Shown here one piece after another: positions 27,873-37,616 of a stretch of 64,000 nt of DNA. The DNA lies in assembly GCA_030681195.1 (NCBI GenBank), contig JAUXXJ010000020.1, positions 26,796 through 90,795 on the forward strand, read 5' to 3'. The DNA comes from Rhodocyclaceae bacterium. GTDB lineage: Bacteria > Pseudomonadota > Gammaproteobacteria > Burkholderiales > Rhodocyclaceae. The notes below the pieces were generated by a model. The model searched no databases. It worked only from the letters and a program-made list of their open reading frames with translations, and was not told the DNA's origin. Made by a program: the position numbers and the translations under genes. The stretch's first letter is position 1, and each line of letters starts with the position of its first letter.

Positions 27873-28337
27873 ATGACCGAACAAGCCCAAGACAACACGC
27901 CCGTATTCAGCATCGAAAAAATCTACGTCAAGGACCTATCCCTCGAGGTTCCCAATGCGCCGCAGTGTTTCCTTGAGCGCGATGCGGCCGAAATCGGCCT
28001 GCAGATGCAAACGGGTGCCGAAGCTGTTGGCGAAGGTGTGTTCAATGTCGTGCTGACGTTGACGGTGACGGCCAAGATCGGCGAGAAAACCCAGTTCCTC
28101 ATTGAGGCGGCGCAGGCTGGCATCTTCCAGATTCGCAATGTGCCGAACGAAGAACTTGAACCCATCGTCGCCGTCGCCTGCCCGAATATCCTTTTCCCCT
28201 ATGCGCGCGAGACCATTTCCGATGCCGTGACCCGTGCCGGCTTCCCGCCGGTCCTGCTCGCACCGGTGAACTTCGAGGCGATCTATCGCGAGCGCCAGCA
28301 ACAGCAGGCCGAGCAGGCCAGCACCCCGCTCCAGTAA
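27873..28337 (+). CDS. secB: Protein-export chaperone SecB
   Basis: A 154-residue tetrameric cytosolic chaperone that keeps preproteins unfolded and passes them to SecA. Seen: FSIEKIYVKDLSLEVPNAP, the core NVVLTLTVTAKIGEKTQFLIEAAQAGIFQI, the SecA-binding end CPNILFPYARETISDAVTRAGFPPVLLAPVNFEAIY and an acidic/Gln tail. Stop overlaps the next start by one base (TAATG). Confidence 0.97.
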   Translation: MTEQAQDNTPVFSIEKIYVKDLSLEVPNAPQCFLERDAAEIGLQMQTGAEAVGEGVFNVVLTLTVTAKIGEKTQFLIEAAQAGIFQIRNVPNEELEPIVAVACPNILFPYARETISDAVTRAGFPPVLLAPVNFEAIYRERQQQQAEQASTPLQ

Positions 28338-28780
28338 TGCAATCCGGCGCGCTTGCCCTGCTGGCGGGTCTGGCATTGCTTTTGCCCGGCATGGCGGCCG
28401 CGCTCGATTACCGTTCGGCCGGTGAAACGGCGGTGCTCTACGACGCGCCCTCACAAAAGGCCAAGCCCCTCTTTGTCATCGCAGCGGGGACGCCCGTCGA
28501 AGCCATCGTGACGCTGGATGCCTGGGTCAAGGTACGCGACATGAAGGGTGACCTGGCCTGGATCGAGCGGCGCCAACTGGCCGATCGCCGCACAGTGCAG
28601 GTGCGCGGCGAGACCGCACAGATTCATGCGGAACCGAGCGAATCGGCTACGGTGGTTTTTGCTGCAGAACCCGATGTCCTGTTTGACTATGTCGCTCCTG
28701 CCAACACCGGCTGGATCAAGGTGCGACATCGTGGCGGCCAGCAGGGTTTCGTCAAAACCAGTCGAATTTGGGGTCACTGA
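28337..28780 (+). CDS. Exported SH3-like (DUF1058-type) protein
   Basis: A 147-residue secreted protein: signal peptide [19 protein letters not shown], followed by two bacterial SH3-like beta modules ([39 protein letters not shown], then [42 protein letters not shown]). These modules often bind peptidoglycan; the ligand is unknown. It is coupled to secB by a one-base overlap and leads directly into gpsA. Confidence 0.85.
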   Translation: MQSGALALLAGLALLLPGMAAALDYRSAGETAVLYDAPSQKAKPLFVIAAGTPVEAIVTLDAWVKVRDMKGDLAWIERRQLADRRTVQVRGETAQIHAEPSESATVVFAAEPDVLFDYVAPANTGWIKVRHRGGQQGFVKTSRIWGH

Positions 28781-28794
28781 GGGGGCCACTGAAG

Positions 28795-29775
28795 ATGCGC
28801 ATCGCTGTATTGGGGGCTGGCGCCTGGGGTACCGCACTGGCCCTGAATTTTGCCGCGCGTCATCCGGTCGTGTTGTGGACCTGGCAGGCTGAACATGCGG
28901 CAGCGATGCGCAATGCACGGGAAAACACGGCACTCCTGCCGGGCTATGCCTTGCCTGGGGAACTCGACGTCACGGCCGATCTGGCTACTGCCCTGCAGGA
29001 CGCGGATCTGGCGCTGATTGCCACGCCAATGGCAGGCCTCCGCACCACGGCGGCGCAACTGGCCGCCTTGCAGCCGAAACTGCCCTTCCTGTGGGTCTGC
29101 AAAGGCCTGGAAACTGGCTCGGGCCTTTTGCCGCACCAGGCGGTCGCCGAGGTGCATCCAAGCGCCTGTTGCGGCGCCCTGACGGGCCCCAGTTTTGCCG
29201 ATGAAGTCGCGCGCGGCCTGCCTGCGGCGGTGACGATTGCTTCTGCCGATGCCACCTTCGCCGAAGCCATGGCTCATGCGCTGCACGGGCCGCGCCTGCG
29301 CCTCTATGCCAACGATGACATCATCGGGGCCGAAGTGGGCGGGGCGGTCAAGAACGTCATGGCCATTGCGACCGGCATTTGTGATGGTCTGGGCTTGGGC
29401 CTGAATGCCCGTGCCGCGCTGATGACGCGCGGACTGGTTGAAATCACCCGCTTTGGGGTTGCCCTTGGCGCCCGTCCCGAGACGTTCATGGGGCTGGCCG
29501 GCATGGGCGATTTGATCCTGACCTGCACGGGTGACCTGTCGCGCAACCGTCGTGTGGGTCTGGCGCTGGCTGCAGGGAAATCACTGGCCGATATCCAGCG
29601 CGACCTGGGTCATGTGGCCGAAGGTGTGTTGACTGCCCGCGAGGTGGCACAGCGCGCCGTCGCCTTGGAGGTGGATATGCCGATTACTGCGACCGTCTGC
29701 GATGTGCTGGATGGCAAACTTGCCGCCCCCGGTGCCGTTGAGCGCTTGATGACACGCGATCCCAAGCACGAATGA
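28795..29775 (+). CDS. gpsA: NAD(P)H-dependent glycerol-3-phosphate dehydrogenase
   Basis: Makes sn-glycerol-3-phosphate for phospholipids. The 326-residue enzyme starts [16 protein letters not shown] (Rossmann loop) and has the catalytic segment [38 protein letters not shown] 28795 is chosen: GAGGGGG lies upstream and the 9 extra codons of the open frame have no counterpart in the family. The secB-gpsA pair is a conserved neighbour in proteobacteria. It converges on trmL. Confidence 0.97.
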   Translation: MRIAVLGAGAWGTALALNFAARHPVVLWTWQAEHAAAMRNARENTALLPGYALPGELDVTADLATALQDADLALIATPMAGLRTTAAQLAALQPKLPFLWVCKGLETGSGLLPHQAVAEVHPSACCGALTGPSFADEVARGLPAAVTIASADATFAEAMAHALHGPRLRLYANDDIIGAEVGGAVKNVMAIATGICDGLGLGLNARAALMTRGLVEITRFGVALGARPETFMGLAGMGDLILTCTGDLSRNRRVGLALAAGKSLADIQRDLGHVAEGVLTAREVAQRAVALEVDMPITATVCDVLDGKLAAPGAVERLMTRDPKHE

Positions 29776-29824
29776 AAAGTCGGCGCGACCGAAGGGAATC
29801 CCTTTTTCGGGATGGCAGGACGGC
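29775..29824 (-). repeat. Split copy of the 24-bp repeat around a hairpin, gpsA/trmL junction
   Basis: The 12-base right half in reverse (AAAAGTCGGCGC, 29775-29786) and the left half in reverse with one change (TGGCAGGACGGC, 29813-29824) are separated by 26 bases that fold as a hairpin (CCGAAGGG with CCCTTTTTCGG). It lies between two converging genes and could serve as a bidirectional terminator. Confidence 0.55.
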
Positions 29825-29827
29825 ATA

Positions 29828-30292
29828 TCAGCCGCCGCCCGCGAACCCCTGCTGCCGCCACGCCTCGAACACCGCCACGGCGACCGTATTGGAGAGATTC
29901 AGGCTGCGGTTGTCCGGCATCATCGGCAGGCGTAGCCGCTGTTCCGGCGGGAAACTTGCCAACATTTCGGGGGGCAGGCCCCGCGTTTCCGGGCCAAAAA
30001 CCAAGGTGTCCCCCGGTTGGTAGGCCACGCTGTCGTAGCGAACCATTGCTTTCGTGCTAAATGCGAACAGCCGCGTTTCCCCCAGGGCCGTCAGGCAGGC
30101 CGTCCAGTCCGGATGCACGCGCATCTCGACAAACTCGTGGTAATCGAGGCCGGCACGCCGCAGTGAGCGTTCGCTAACATCGAAGCCGAGCGGCTCCACC
30201 AGATGCAGGCGGCAGCCGGTATTGGCGGCAAGGCGGATCACATTGCCCGTATTGGGCGGGATTTCCGGCTGAAATAGAACGATCTGGAACAT
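29828..30292 (-). CDS. trmL: tRNA (cytidine/uridine-34 2'-O)-methyltransferase
   Basis: A SPOUT-class enzyme that methylates the wobble ribose of leucine tRNAs. The 154-residue protein has PEIPPNTGNVIRLAANTGC, LVEPLGFD, LVFGPETRGLP and the knot-forming end RLPMMPDNRSLNLSNTVAVAVFEAWRQ. The start codon is ATG 30292. It converges with gpsA and diverges from mshE. Confidence 0.95.
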   Translation of the reverse strand: MFQIVLFQPEIPPNTGNVIRLAANTGCRLHLVEPLGFDVSERSLRRAGLDYHEFVEMRVHPDWTACLTALGETRLFAFSTKAMVRYDSVAYQPGDTLVFGPETRGLPPEMLASFPPEQRLRLPMMPDNRSLNLSNTVAVAVFEAWRQQGFAGGG

Positions 30293-30342
30293 GGGCTGTG
30301 TGGCAATGTTAGGATTTCCGGCAGTTTAACCAGACCGAAGCC

Positions 30343-32049
30343 ATGGCCCGTCCCGAAAAAATCCGCCTCGGCGACCTGCTTGTCCAGCAGGACGTCATTA
30401 CCGACGAGCAACTCAAGCTTGCCCTGACTGCCCAGAAGGAGAGTGGCCGCAAGCTGGGTCGTGTGCTGGTCGAGTCTGGGTACTGTACCGAAGAAGGCAT
30501 CTCCAAGGCGCTGGCGCGCCAACTTGGGGCCGAGTTCATCGACCTCAAGGTGTTCCAGCCCAAGCCGGAATTCGTCAAGTTGCTGCCCGAGGCGCAAGCG
30601 CGCCGCTTCCGCGCGCTGGTGCTCGACGAACAGGCGGGGCTGTTGCGGGTCGGTATGTCCGACCCCACCGACCTGACCGCGTTCGACGAAGTCGCCCGTC
30701 TCGTCAAGCGCGATATTGATCTGGTGGTCGTGACCGAAGGTCAGTTGCTCCCCTTGCTCGACCGTGTCTATCGCCGTACTGAGGAAATCTCCAGCCTGGC
30801 GAAAGACCTCACCCAGGAGATGGGCGACATTCCGGTCGAGTTCGGCAACGCGCTCGGTATCGCGCCGGGCGCGGAAGACGCACCGGTCGTACGCCTATTG
30901 CAAACCGTATTCGAGGAAGCACAAAAGACCCGTGCTTCCGACATTCATATCGAGCCGCAGGAAAAATCGCTGCTGATCCGCTTCCGCATCGATGGCGTGC
31001 TGCATATCCAGACGGAAGCGGACAGCAAGATTTCGACGGCACTGGTGTTGCGCCTCAAGCTGATGTCGGGCCTCGACATCTCGGAGAAGCGCCTGCCGCA
31101 GGATGGCCGCTTCAACATCAAGCTGCGCGGCAGCGCGGTCGATGTGCGGATCTCGACCATGCCGACCCAGCACGGCGAATCGGTTGTCATGCGTTTGCTG
31201 GCGCAAAACACCGGCCTGCTGCAACTCGACAAAATCTTCATGCCGCCACGCGTGATGGAGCGCTTCCGCCACGCCATCTCGCGGCCCTCGGGCATCGTGT
31301 TGGTCACGGGCCCCACCGGCTCCGGTAAAACGACCACGCTGTATGCGGCGATGAATGAGCTCAACAGCTCGGAAAAAAAGATCATCACGGTCGAAGACCC
31401 GGTGGAATACCGCTTGCCCGGCCTCAATCAGGTACAGGTGCATGAGAAGATCGACCTGACCTTCTCGCGCGTGCTGCGAACTGCCTTGCGCCAGGATCCA
31501 GATATTGTCCTCATCGGCGAAATGCGCGATCAGGAAACCGCCGAGATCGGCATGCGCGCCGCCATGACGGGCCACCTGGTGCTCTCAACCCTGCACACCA
31601 ACGATGCCCTGTCTACCCCGATCCGGCTACTGGACATGGGCGTGCCGCGCTACATGGTGGCGTTGTCGATCCAGATGGTGCTGGCGCAGCGTCTGCTACG
31701 CGTCATCTGCCAGAACTGCATCGAACCGCACACGCCAGAGCCACACGAGCTCGAGTGGTTACGCTACGAGCTTGGCGATCGCATCGGCAACTTCAAGTAT
31801 TCGAAGGGCGCCGGCTGCGCACATTGTGCCAACACCGGCTATACCGGCCGACAGGCAATTTACGAGTTCCTTGAGATGACCAATGCGCTGGTCGAGGCAG
31901 CTAACCATGGCGATCCCAACCAGTTCATGGCGATTGGCCGTCAGCAGATGGGGGGGCATACCTTGCGCCGCGATGCCGTGCGCCTTGTCGTGAATGGCCG
32001 TACAACGATCGACGAGGCCATGCGTATCTCGACGCAGCTCGACGAATGA
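30343..32049 (+). CDS. mshE: MshE-type pilus assembly ATPase with c-di-GMP-binding N-domain
   Basis: A GspE/PilB-family hexameric ATPase of 568 residues that powers pilin assembly. Seen: MshEN-like modules at the N-terminus (RLGDLLVQQDVITDEQLKLAL near 8-29, then KLGRVLVESGYCTEEGISKAL), which in MshE bind cyclic di-GMP; ASDIHIEP; Walker A GPTGSGKTTT (323-332); the Asp/His boxes; and two CxxC pairs (CQNC, CAHC) for a structural zinc. PilB proper has the same core; the twin MshEN motif and the mshG-like neighbour favour MshE. Confidence 0.9.
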   Translation: MARPEKIRLGDLLVQQDVITDEQLKLALTAQKESGRKLGRVLVESGYCTEEGISKALARQLGAEFIDLKVFQPKPEFVKLLPEAQARRFRALVLDEQAGLLRVGMSDPTDLTAFDEVARLVKRDIDLVVVTEGQLLPLLDRVYRRTEEISSLAKDLTQEMGDIPVEFGNALGIAPGAEDAPVVRLLQTVFEEAQKTRASDIHIEPQEKSLLIRFRIDGVLHIQTEADSKISTALVLRLKLMSGLDISEKRLPQDGRFNIKLRGSAVDVRISTMPTQHGESVVMRLLAQNTGLLQLDKIFMPPRVMERFRHAISRPSGIVLVTGPTGSGKTTTLYAAMNELNSSEKKIITVEDPVEYRLPGLNQVQVHEKIDLTFSRVLRTALRQDPDIVLIGEMRDQETAEIGMRAAMTGHLVLSTLHTNDALSTPIRLLDMGVPRYMVALSIQMVLAQRLLRVICQNCIEPHTPEPHELEWLRYELGDRIGNFKYSKGAGCAHCANTGYTGRQAIYEFLEMTNALVEAANHGDPNQFMAIGRQQMGGHTLRRDAVRLVVNGRTTIDEAMRISTQLDE

Positions 32050-32063
32050 GGGACGCGTAAAGA

Positions 32064-33302
32064 ATGGCCGCATTTTCCTATCGTGGCCTGAATGGTGCCG
32101 GGGAGTCTGTCACGGGGGTGCTGGAGGGCGCGACGGCCGGGGCAGTGGCCGATCTGTTGTTCGGTAGCGGCATCACACCGCTTGAAATCAAACCCGCACC
32201 AGCCCGTGCGCTGAAGAAGAAAGACAGTGATGGCGAGGGCTTCAAACTGTTTGGCCCGAAGATCGAGCACGTCGATATTCTGTTATTCACGCGCCAGCTC
32301 TATACGCTGATGAAGGCCGGCGTACCGATCATGCGCGCGCTGGCCGGCCTGCAGGAATCCAGCATCAATCCGGCCATGAAATCGGTGCTGGGCCAGTTGC
32401 GCGAAAGCCTCGATTCGGGCCGCGAGCTGTCAATGTCAATGGCGCGCCATCCCCGAGTTTTCAGCCCGTTTTATCTTGCCATGGTGCGTGTTGGGGAAAT
32501 GACTGGCCGGCTCGAAGAAGTGCTCATACGCCTCTTCGACCACATGGAGTTCGAGCGCTTCATGCGCGAGCAGGTGAAGTCGGCGCTACGCTACCCGAGC
32601 TTCGTCATCATGGCCATGGGGGTGGCCATGTTCGTCGTCAACATCTGGGTCATTCCCGCGTTCTCCAAAGTTTTCTCGGGATTTGGCGCCGAACTGCCGC
32701 TGATGACGCGCATCCTCATGGGCTTTTCGGATTTCATGCTCAACTGGTGGCATGCCTTGATCGGCATCATCGTCGGCGCAGGTCTTGCCTTCAGATACTG
32801 GACGAGTACCAAGCAAGGCCGCTACCGATGGGACAAGGCCAAGATGCGCATCCCGATCGCCGGCAAGATTGTCCAGAAAGCCACGTTGGCCCGCTTTGCG
32901 CGCAGCTTCGCACTCGCCTCGCGCTCAGGGGTGCCCGTCATTCAGGCACTCACCACGGTGGCGCAGACGGTCGATAACGAGTACATCGCCACCAAGGTAG
33001 AGCAGATGCGCAACCAGGTCGAGCGTGGTGAATCCGTGCTGCGTGCGGCGATTACCGCCGAAGCTTTTACGCCAGTTGTGCTGCAGATGATCGCGGTCGG
33101 CGAGGAATCCGGCTCGCTTGACGAAATGATGGAAGAAATCTCCGGCATGTACCAGAGCGAAGTCGAATACGAACTCAAGACCCTTGCGCAGCAGATCGAG
33201 CCGATCCTGATTGTTATGCTTGGCGCCATGGTGCTGGTGCTGGCCCTCGGCATCTTCCTGCCGCTGTGGGACATGGGCAGCGTGGCAATGGGACAAAAAT
33301 GA
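32064..33302 (+). CDS. mshG: Pilus inner-membrane platform protein (GspF/PilC/MshG family)
   Basis: A 412-residue polytopic protein with two repeats of the GspF domain. Seen: LLFTRQLYTLMKAGVPIMRALAGLQES, SGRELSMSMARHPRVFSPFYLAMVRVGEMTGRLEEVL, membrane helices around VMAMGVAMFVVNIWVIPAF and near the C-terminus VMLGAMVLVLALGIFLPLW, with FARSFALASRSGVPVIQALTTVAQ in the second repeat. It couples the ATPase to the growing pilus. The stop overlaps the next start (ATGA). Confidence 0.92.
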   Translation: MAAFSYRGLNGAGESVTGVLEGATAGAVADLLFGSGITPLEIKPAPARALKKKDSDGEGFKLFGPKIEHVDILLFTRQLYTLMKAGVPIMRALAGLQESSINPAMKSVLGQLRESLDSGRELSMSMARHPRVFSPFYLAMVRVGEMTGRLEEVLIRLFDHMEFERFMREQVKSALRYPSFVIMAMGVAMFVVNIWVIPAFSKVFSGFGAELPLMTRILMGFSDFMLNWWHALIGIIVGAGLAFRYWTSTKQGRYRWDKAKMRIPIAGKIVQKATLARFARSFALASRSGVPVIQALTTVAQTVDNEYIATKVEQMRNQVERGESVLRAAITAEAFTPVVLQMIAVGEESGSLDEMMEEISGMYQSEVEYELKTLAQQIEPILIVMLGAMVLVLALGIFLPLWDMGSVAMGQK

Positions 33303-33817
33303 TGCGTTATCACGGCCGCAGCACGGCTGGTTTCACGCTGCTTGAACTGATTGTCGTCATTGCGATTATCTCGGTGCTCGCGGCAGTCGCGCTACCGCGC
33401 ATGCAGGAAACCCAGCGAAACGCGCGCGTCGCCCAGGCCAAGATGCTTTACGGCGCGCTCAAGTCAGCCACGTCCTTGGCCCGCAGCCGCTGTGAGCTGG
33501 ATTTTGCCTCGAATATCAAGACCCTGCCGGCGGTGAACTGCCAGGCGAATCCTTCACGCGTCAACATGGATGGCAAGGCGATCGACATGGTTAACCGGCA
33601 TCCATCAGCCAGTGCGACAGGCATTGACACGGCTATCGACGTGAATCTCCAGGCCGAGCGCATTTCGATTGGCTCGACAGACTGTCCCAAGGGTGCCCGC
33701 TGCTTCGACATCACCGGTGGCCAAACCCCTTTCTGCAGGGTCATCTACATCCCCGCGCTAGTCGAAGACAAGCTGCTGATCAGCCCGGAAATATCGGTGG
33801 TTACCTCCGGGTGCTGA
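33299..33817 (+). CDS. Type IV (pseudo)pilin, MSHA-like
   Basis: A 172-residue prepilin with the processing motif AG|FTLLELIVVIAIISVLAAVALPR: cleavage would follow Gly before Phe, leaving Glu at position 5 of the mature helix. Cys residues later in the protein (CELDF, VNCQ, DCPKGARC, FCRV, GC at the end) could form a disulfide loop. ATG 33299 overlaps the mshG stop (ATGA), so translation is coupled; ATG 33302 is also possible. Confidence 0.88.
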   Translation: MMRYHGRSTAGFTLLELIVVIAIISVLAAVALPRMQETQRNARVAQAKMLYGALKSATSLARSRCELDFASNIKTLPAVNCQANPSRVNMDGKAIDMVNRHPSASATGIDTAIDVNLQAERISIGSTDCPKGARCFDITGGQTPFCRVIYIPALVEDKLLISPEISVVTSGC

Positions 33818-33854
33818 TTTGTTATACTTTATTCATACACATTGGGAGATGTCC

Positions 33855-34307
33855 ATGAAGATGCCACAACAAAACCTGTCGAAAAACAATGGCTTCACAC
33901 TGATCGAGTTGGTCGTGGTAATTGTGATTCTCGGCATCTTGGCCGCCACCGCGTTGCCGAGGTTTGTCAATTTGCAGGACAAGGCAGGCGCTGCGGCCGC
34001 TGCGGGCGTGGCGGGCGGTATTACCTCAGCGTTTTCAGTGAATTACGCGGCAAAAATGGCAGGGGCAACGCAGGCCGTTAACTACAATCACGCGGCCGCA
34101 GACATCTGTACACGGGCTAATCTCAGCACAGTGATGCAGTCTGCCTTGCCGGATACGGGCTATACCTATGCTGTTAAAACCGGAGAGGGACGCGATTGCT
34201 CTCTAGCGGCAAGCAGCGGTCTGACTTTCACTTGCACGGTTACCAATTCGAACGCAACCACTGACGTTGCGGATGCCGTCGGTATTTGTGTGGGTGGAGC
34301 GGGTTAA
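33855..34307 (+). CDS. MSHA-like major pilin
   Basis: A 150-residue prepilin with motif NG|FTLIELVVVIVILGILAATALPRFVNLQ, Glu5 intact, and a typical MshA-like tail with a late Cys pair (DCSLA, FTCTV) and ICVGGAG at the end. Of three in-frame ATGs (33849, 33855, 33861) the second is preferred because GGGAG stands 6 bases upstream. The hairpin terminator 24 bp after the stop ends the transcript, so this is the last gene of the small pilus set. Confidence 0.87.
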   Translation: MKMPQQNLSKNNGFTLIELVVVIVILGILAATALPRFVNLQDKAGAAAAAGVAGGITSAFSVNYAAKMAGATQAVNYNHAAADICTRANLSTVMQSALPDTGYTYAVKTGEGRDCSLAASSGLTFTCTVTNSNATTDVADAVGICVGGAG

Positions 34308-34330
34308 TCTTATCTGCTGAAACGACGACT

Positions 34331-34360
34331 CGGCCCGGATGAATCCGGGCCGTTTTATTT
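34331..34360 (+). terminator. Intrinsic terminator after the pilin gene
   Basis: A 10-bp stem CGGCCCGGAT / ATCCGGGCCG (34331-34340 with 34343-34352) is followed by TTTTATTT. The convergent uvrA ends inside its T run at 34355. Confidence 0.88.
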
Positions 34361-37213
34361 CGCACCTCTTTTTTTTGCCGTCCCGCCAGCGCCGACTTTT
34401 TGAAGCAGCGGTGCCAAGTAGTGCGCTGTATGGCCGCCAGCCTTGGCGACCACGTCTTCCGGGGAGCCATGCGCAATGATTCGCCCGCCACCGCCCCCAC
34501 CCTCCGGGCCCAGGTCGACAACCCAGTCCGCCGTCTTGATGACATCGAGGTTGTGCTCGATCACCACGACCGTGTTGCCATGGTCGCGCAGGCGATGCAA
34601 CACCTTGAGCAGCAGTTCGATATCGGCGAAATGCAGGCCGGTGGTGGGTTCGTCGAGGATGTAGAGCGTGCGGCCGGTATCGCGCTTGGAGAGCTCCAGC
34701 GCGAGCTTCACCCGCTGTGCTTCGCCGCCGGAGAGTGTCGTCGCCGACTGGCCTAGCTGGATGTAGGTGAGGCCGACGTCAATCAGGGTTTGCAGCTTGC
34801 GCGCGACAACCGGCACGGCCGAGAAGAACTCATGCGCCTGTTCGACGGTCATCTGCAGCACTTCGTAAATGGTCTTGCCCTTGTAGCGAATCTCCAGCGT
34901 CTCGCGGTTGTAGCGCTTGCCGTGGCAGACATCGCAGGGCACGAAGATGTCGGGCAGGAAGTGCATCTCGACCTTGATCATCCCGTCACCCTGGCAGGCT
35001 TCACAGCGGCCACCTTTCACGTTGAAGCTAAAGCGGCCGGGGCCGTAGCCTCTTTCCCGCGATTGCGGCACGCCGGCGAAGAGTTCGCGGATCGGCGTCA
35101 GCAAGCCGGTGTAAGTCGCGGGGTTGGAGCGCGGCGTGCGGCCAATGGGGCTTTGGTCGACGTTGATGACTTTGTCGAAGAATTCGAGGCCGAGGATCTC
35201 GTCATGCGCGGCCGGTTCCGTGGCTGAACCGTAAAGGTGGCGGGCCGCCGCCGCGTAGAGCGTGTCGTTGATCAGCGTCGACTTGCCCGAACCGGATACG
35301 CCGGTAATGCAGGAGAACAGGCCGACCGGGATGGCCAGATCAACCCGTTTGAGATTGTTCCCGGTCGCACCAAGAATCTTCAACTGCCGTGCCGGATTGG
35401 GGGGCGTGCGCTTGGCCGGCACCGCGATCTTGCGCCGACCGGAAAGGTAGGCGCCAGTCAGCGATTCGGCATTCGCCTCGACCTCGGCCGGTGTACCTTG
35501 TGCGACGATAAAACCGCCATGCTCGCCGGCCCCCGGCCCCATGTCGACGACGTAATCGGCTGATTCAATCGCCTCCTCATCGTGTTCGACGACGATGACG
35601 GTATTGCCGATGTCGCGCAGGTGGGCAAGCGTTTCCAGCAGGCGGCTGTTGTCGCGCTGGTGCAGGCCGATGGAGGGTTCGTCGAGGACATACATCACGC
35701 CCGTCAGCCCCGAGCCAATCTGCGAGGCCAGTCGAATGCGCTGCGCCTCGCCGCCCGAGAGGGTTTCCGCCGAGCGATCGAGCGACAGGTAATCGAGGCC
35801 GACGTTGATCAGGAAGCTCAAGCGACTGGTAATTTCCTTGACGATCTTCTCGGCCACCTGGGCGCGATGACCGGTCAGTTGCAAGAGATTGAAGAAATCG
35901 CGGCAGTCGATCAGCGACAGGCGGCTGACCTCCGTAATCGTCTTGCCGCCGACGAACACATGACGTGCCTCCTGCCGCAGGCGCGCGCCTTGGCACTCAG
36001 GGCAGGGCTTGTTGTTCTGGTACTTCGCCAGTTCCTCGCGCACCATCGGGCTATCGGTTTCGCGATAGCGGCGCTCCAGGTTAGGGATGATGCCCTCGAA
36101 GCTGTGCGCGCGATCGAAGCGCGTGCCTTTCTCGTTGAGGTACTTGAACTGAATCTGCTCGCGGCCGGAGCCATACAGCACGATCTGGCGAATTTTCTCC
36201 GGCAGCTGTTCGAACACCACATCGGTGCCGAAGCCATAGTGGCTCGCCAGCGACTCAACCATCTGGAAGTAGAACTGATTGCGCTTGTCCCAACCCTTGA
36301 CCGCCCCCGCCGCCAGCGACAGATGCGGATAGGCCACCACGCGCGCCGGATCGAAGAACTGGATCTGGCCCAAGCCATCGCATTCCGGGCAGGCACCCAT
36401 CGGGTTGTTGAAGGAGAACAGGCGCGGCTCCAGTTCCTGCAGGGCATAGCCGCAGTGCGGGCAGGCAAACTTGGCGGAAAACAGGTGCTCGACGCCCGTG
36501 TCCATTTCGACCGCCAGGCAGCGCCCCTCAGCATGCGTCAGCGCGGTTTCAAAGCTTTCGGCCAGCCGCTGGCGCACGTCGGGCTTGACCTTGAGCCGGT
36601 CGACGACAACATCGACCGAATGCTTCTGTGATTTGTTCAGCTTGGGCAGGGCATCAATGTCATGCACCTTGCCATCGACGCGCAGACGCACAAAACCCTG
36701 CGCCTTGAGTTCGGTGAAGAGGTCGAGCTGCTCGCCCTTGCGATTCGCCACCACCGGCGCGAGGATCATCAGCTTGGTGTCTTCGGGCAGGGCGAGCACG
36801 TGGTCGACCATTTGCGAGACACTCATCGCTTCGAGGGCCACATCATGTTCCGGGCAGTGCGGCGTACCGGCACGCGCGTAGAGCAGGCGCAGGTAGTCGT
36901 GGATTTCGGTGACGGTGCCGACGGTCGAGCGCGGATTGTGACTGGTGGCTTTTTGCTCGATGGAAATGGCCGGCGAAAGGCCCTCGATCAGGTCGACATC
37001 CGGCTTTTCCATCAACTGCAGGAACTGGCGCGCGTAGGCCGAGAGCGATTCGACATAGCGACGTTGCCCCTCGGCGTAGAGCGTATCGAATGCAAGTGAG
37101 GACTTACCCGAACCCGACAAGCCGGTAATCACCGTCAGCCGGTTGCGCGGCAAGTCCAGGTTGATATTCTTGAGATTGTGGGTGCGCGCACCGCGAATCT
37201 TGATGGTGTCCAT
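34355..37213 (-). CDS. uvrA: UvrABC system subunit A
   Basis: The damage-recognition ATPase of nucleotide excision repair, with two ABC cassettes in one 952-residue chain. Seen: [17 protein letters not shown] at the start, Walker [17 protein letters not shown], the first zinc site CPHC..CPEC, signatures [11 protein letters not shown] and [11 protein letters not shown], second Walker [14 protein letters not shown], and the second zinc site CEAC..CDVC. ATG 37213 matches the family; the frame runs 40 codons further without support. Its last residues [14 protein letters not shown] are encoded across a perfect copy of the 24-bp repeat, and the stop lies in the T run of the pilin terminator. Confidence 0.97.
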   Translation of the reverse strand: MDTIKIRGARTHNLKNINLDLPRNRLTVITGLSGSGKSSLAFDTLYAEGQRRYVESLSAYARQFLQLMEKPDVDLIEGLSPAISIEQKATSHNPRSTVGTVTEIHDYLRLLYARAGTPHCPEHDVALEAMSVSQMVDHVLALPEDTKLMILAPVVANRKGEQLDLFTELKAQGFVRLRVDGKVHDIDALPKLNKSQKHSVDVVVDRLKVKPDVRQRLAESFETALTHAEGRCLAVEMDTGVEHLFSAKFACPHCGYALQELEPRLFSFNNPMGACPECDGLGQIQFFDPARVVAYPHLSLAAGAVKGWDKRNQFYFQMVESLASHYGFGTDVVFEQLPEKIRQIVLYGSGREQIQFKYLNEKGTRFDRAHSFEGIIPNLERRYRETDSPMVREELAKYQNNKPCPECQGARLRQEARHVFVGGKTITEVSRLSLIDCRDFFNLLQLTGHRAQVAEKIVKEITSRLSFLINVGLDYLSLDRSAETLSGGEAQRIRLASQIGSGLTGVMYVLDEPSIGLHQRDNSRLLETLAHLRDIGNTVIVVEHDEEAIESADYVVDMGPGAGEHGGFIVAQGTPAEVEANAESLTGAYLSGRRKIAVPAKRTPPNPARQLKILGATGNNLKRVDLAIPVGLFSCITGVSGSGKSTLINDTLYAAAARHLYGSATEPAAHDEILGLEFFDKVINVDQSPIGRTPRSNPATYTGLLTPIRELFAGVPQSRERGYGPGRFSFNVKGGRCEACQGDGMIKVEMHFLPDIFVPCDVCHGKRYNRETLEIRYKGKTIYEVLQMTVEQAHEFFSAVPVVARKLQTLIDVGLTYIQLGQSATTLSGGEAQRVKLALELSKRDTGRTLYILDEPTTGLHFADIELLLKVLHRLRDHGNTVVVIEHNLDVIKTADWVVDLGPEGGGGGGRIIAHGSPEDVVAKAGGHTAHYLAPLLQKVGAGGTAKKRGAK
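34377..34401 (+). repeat. 24-bp dispersed repeat, perfect copy at the 3' end of uvrA
   Basis: Forward orientation, exact match to consensus including a fifth T. On the minus strand it encodes KVGAGGTA just before the stop of UvrA. Confidence 0.95.
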
Positions 37214-37261
37214 GCAAAGCTCAGGCAAAATGCGGAACACGTCAATATACGGAAAAAAGAT

Positions 37262-37285
37262 GCCGTCCCGCCAGCGCCGACTTTT
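37262..37285 (+). repeat. 24-bp dispersed repeat, intergenic copy uvrA-vapB
   Basis: Forward orientation, exact match. Lies between the divergent starts of uvrA and vapB, 49 bp upstream of the uvrA ATG. Confidence 0.95.
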
Positions 37286-37364
37286 CTTTTCTGCGCTTTT
37301 CGGCACGGCACACTGGGTGTGATTTGTGTACAATATGCATCAAAGTGCAGAAAGGATACACACC

Positions 37365-37616
37365 ATGCGCACCAACATCATTCTCGATGACGATCTCGTC
37401 GCCCAGGCCATGAAAGCCGGGCCCTTCAAGACCCGCAAGGAAGCGGTAGATGCTGGCTTGCGCTTGTTGGCACGTCAGGCTTCCTATCGCGACATCCTCG
37501 CCCTGCGCGGTAAGTTGCGCTGGGACGACGCAGTTCCGGCCGCCAGCCACCTCGTGATGGAGCGCCCTGCAAGCTACGGGGCCGAAGCAAGCAGCCCGGT
37601 AACCAGCGGCAAATGA
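37365..37616 (+). CDS. vapB: VapB-type antitoxin
   Basis: An 83-residue protein whose start MRTNIILDDDLVAQAMKAG is typical of VapB: a short beta strand and helix forming a DNA-binding AbrB/RHH-like N-terminus, with TRKEAVDAGLRLLARQ following. The C-terminal part should mask the toxin. ATG 37365 follows GGATACACACC; the frame extends upstream to 37326 without support. A TACAAT box (37329) lies 36 bp upstream. The stop overlaps vapC by 4 bp. Confidence 0.85.
   Translation: MRTNIILDDDLVAQAMKAGPFKTRKEAVDAGLRLLARQASYRDILALRGKLRWDDAVPAASHLVMERPASYGAEASSPVTSGK

Noticed and set aside
32577..32590. A GAAGTCGGCGCT string in mshG resembling the repeat core
   Set aside because: It encodes VKSALRYP, which is conserved in the GspF family, and the rest of the repeat is absent.
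32585..32816. Possible frameshift in mshG suggested by short overlapping frames
   Set aside because: The single 412-residue frame contains both GspF domains without interruption.
33819..34307. Upstream start at 33819 for the second pilin
   Set aside because: It adds residues with no ribosome site, and the start at 33855 has GGGAG at the right distance and a normal leader length.
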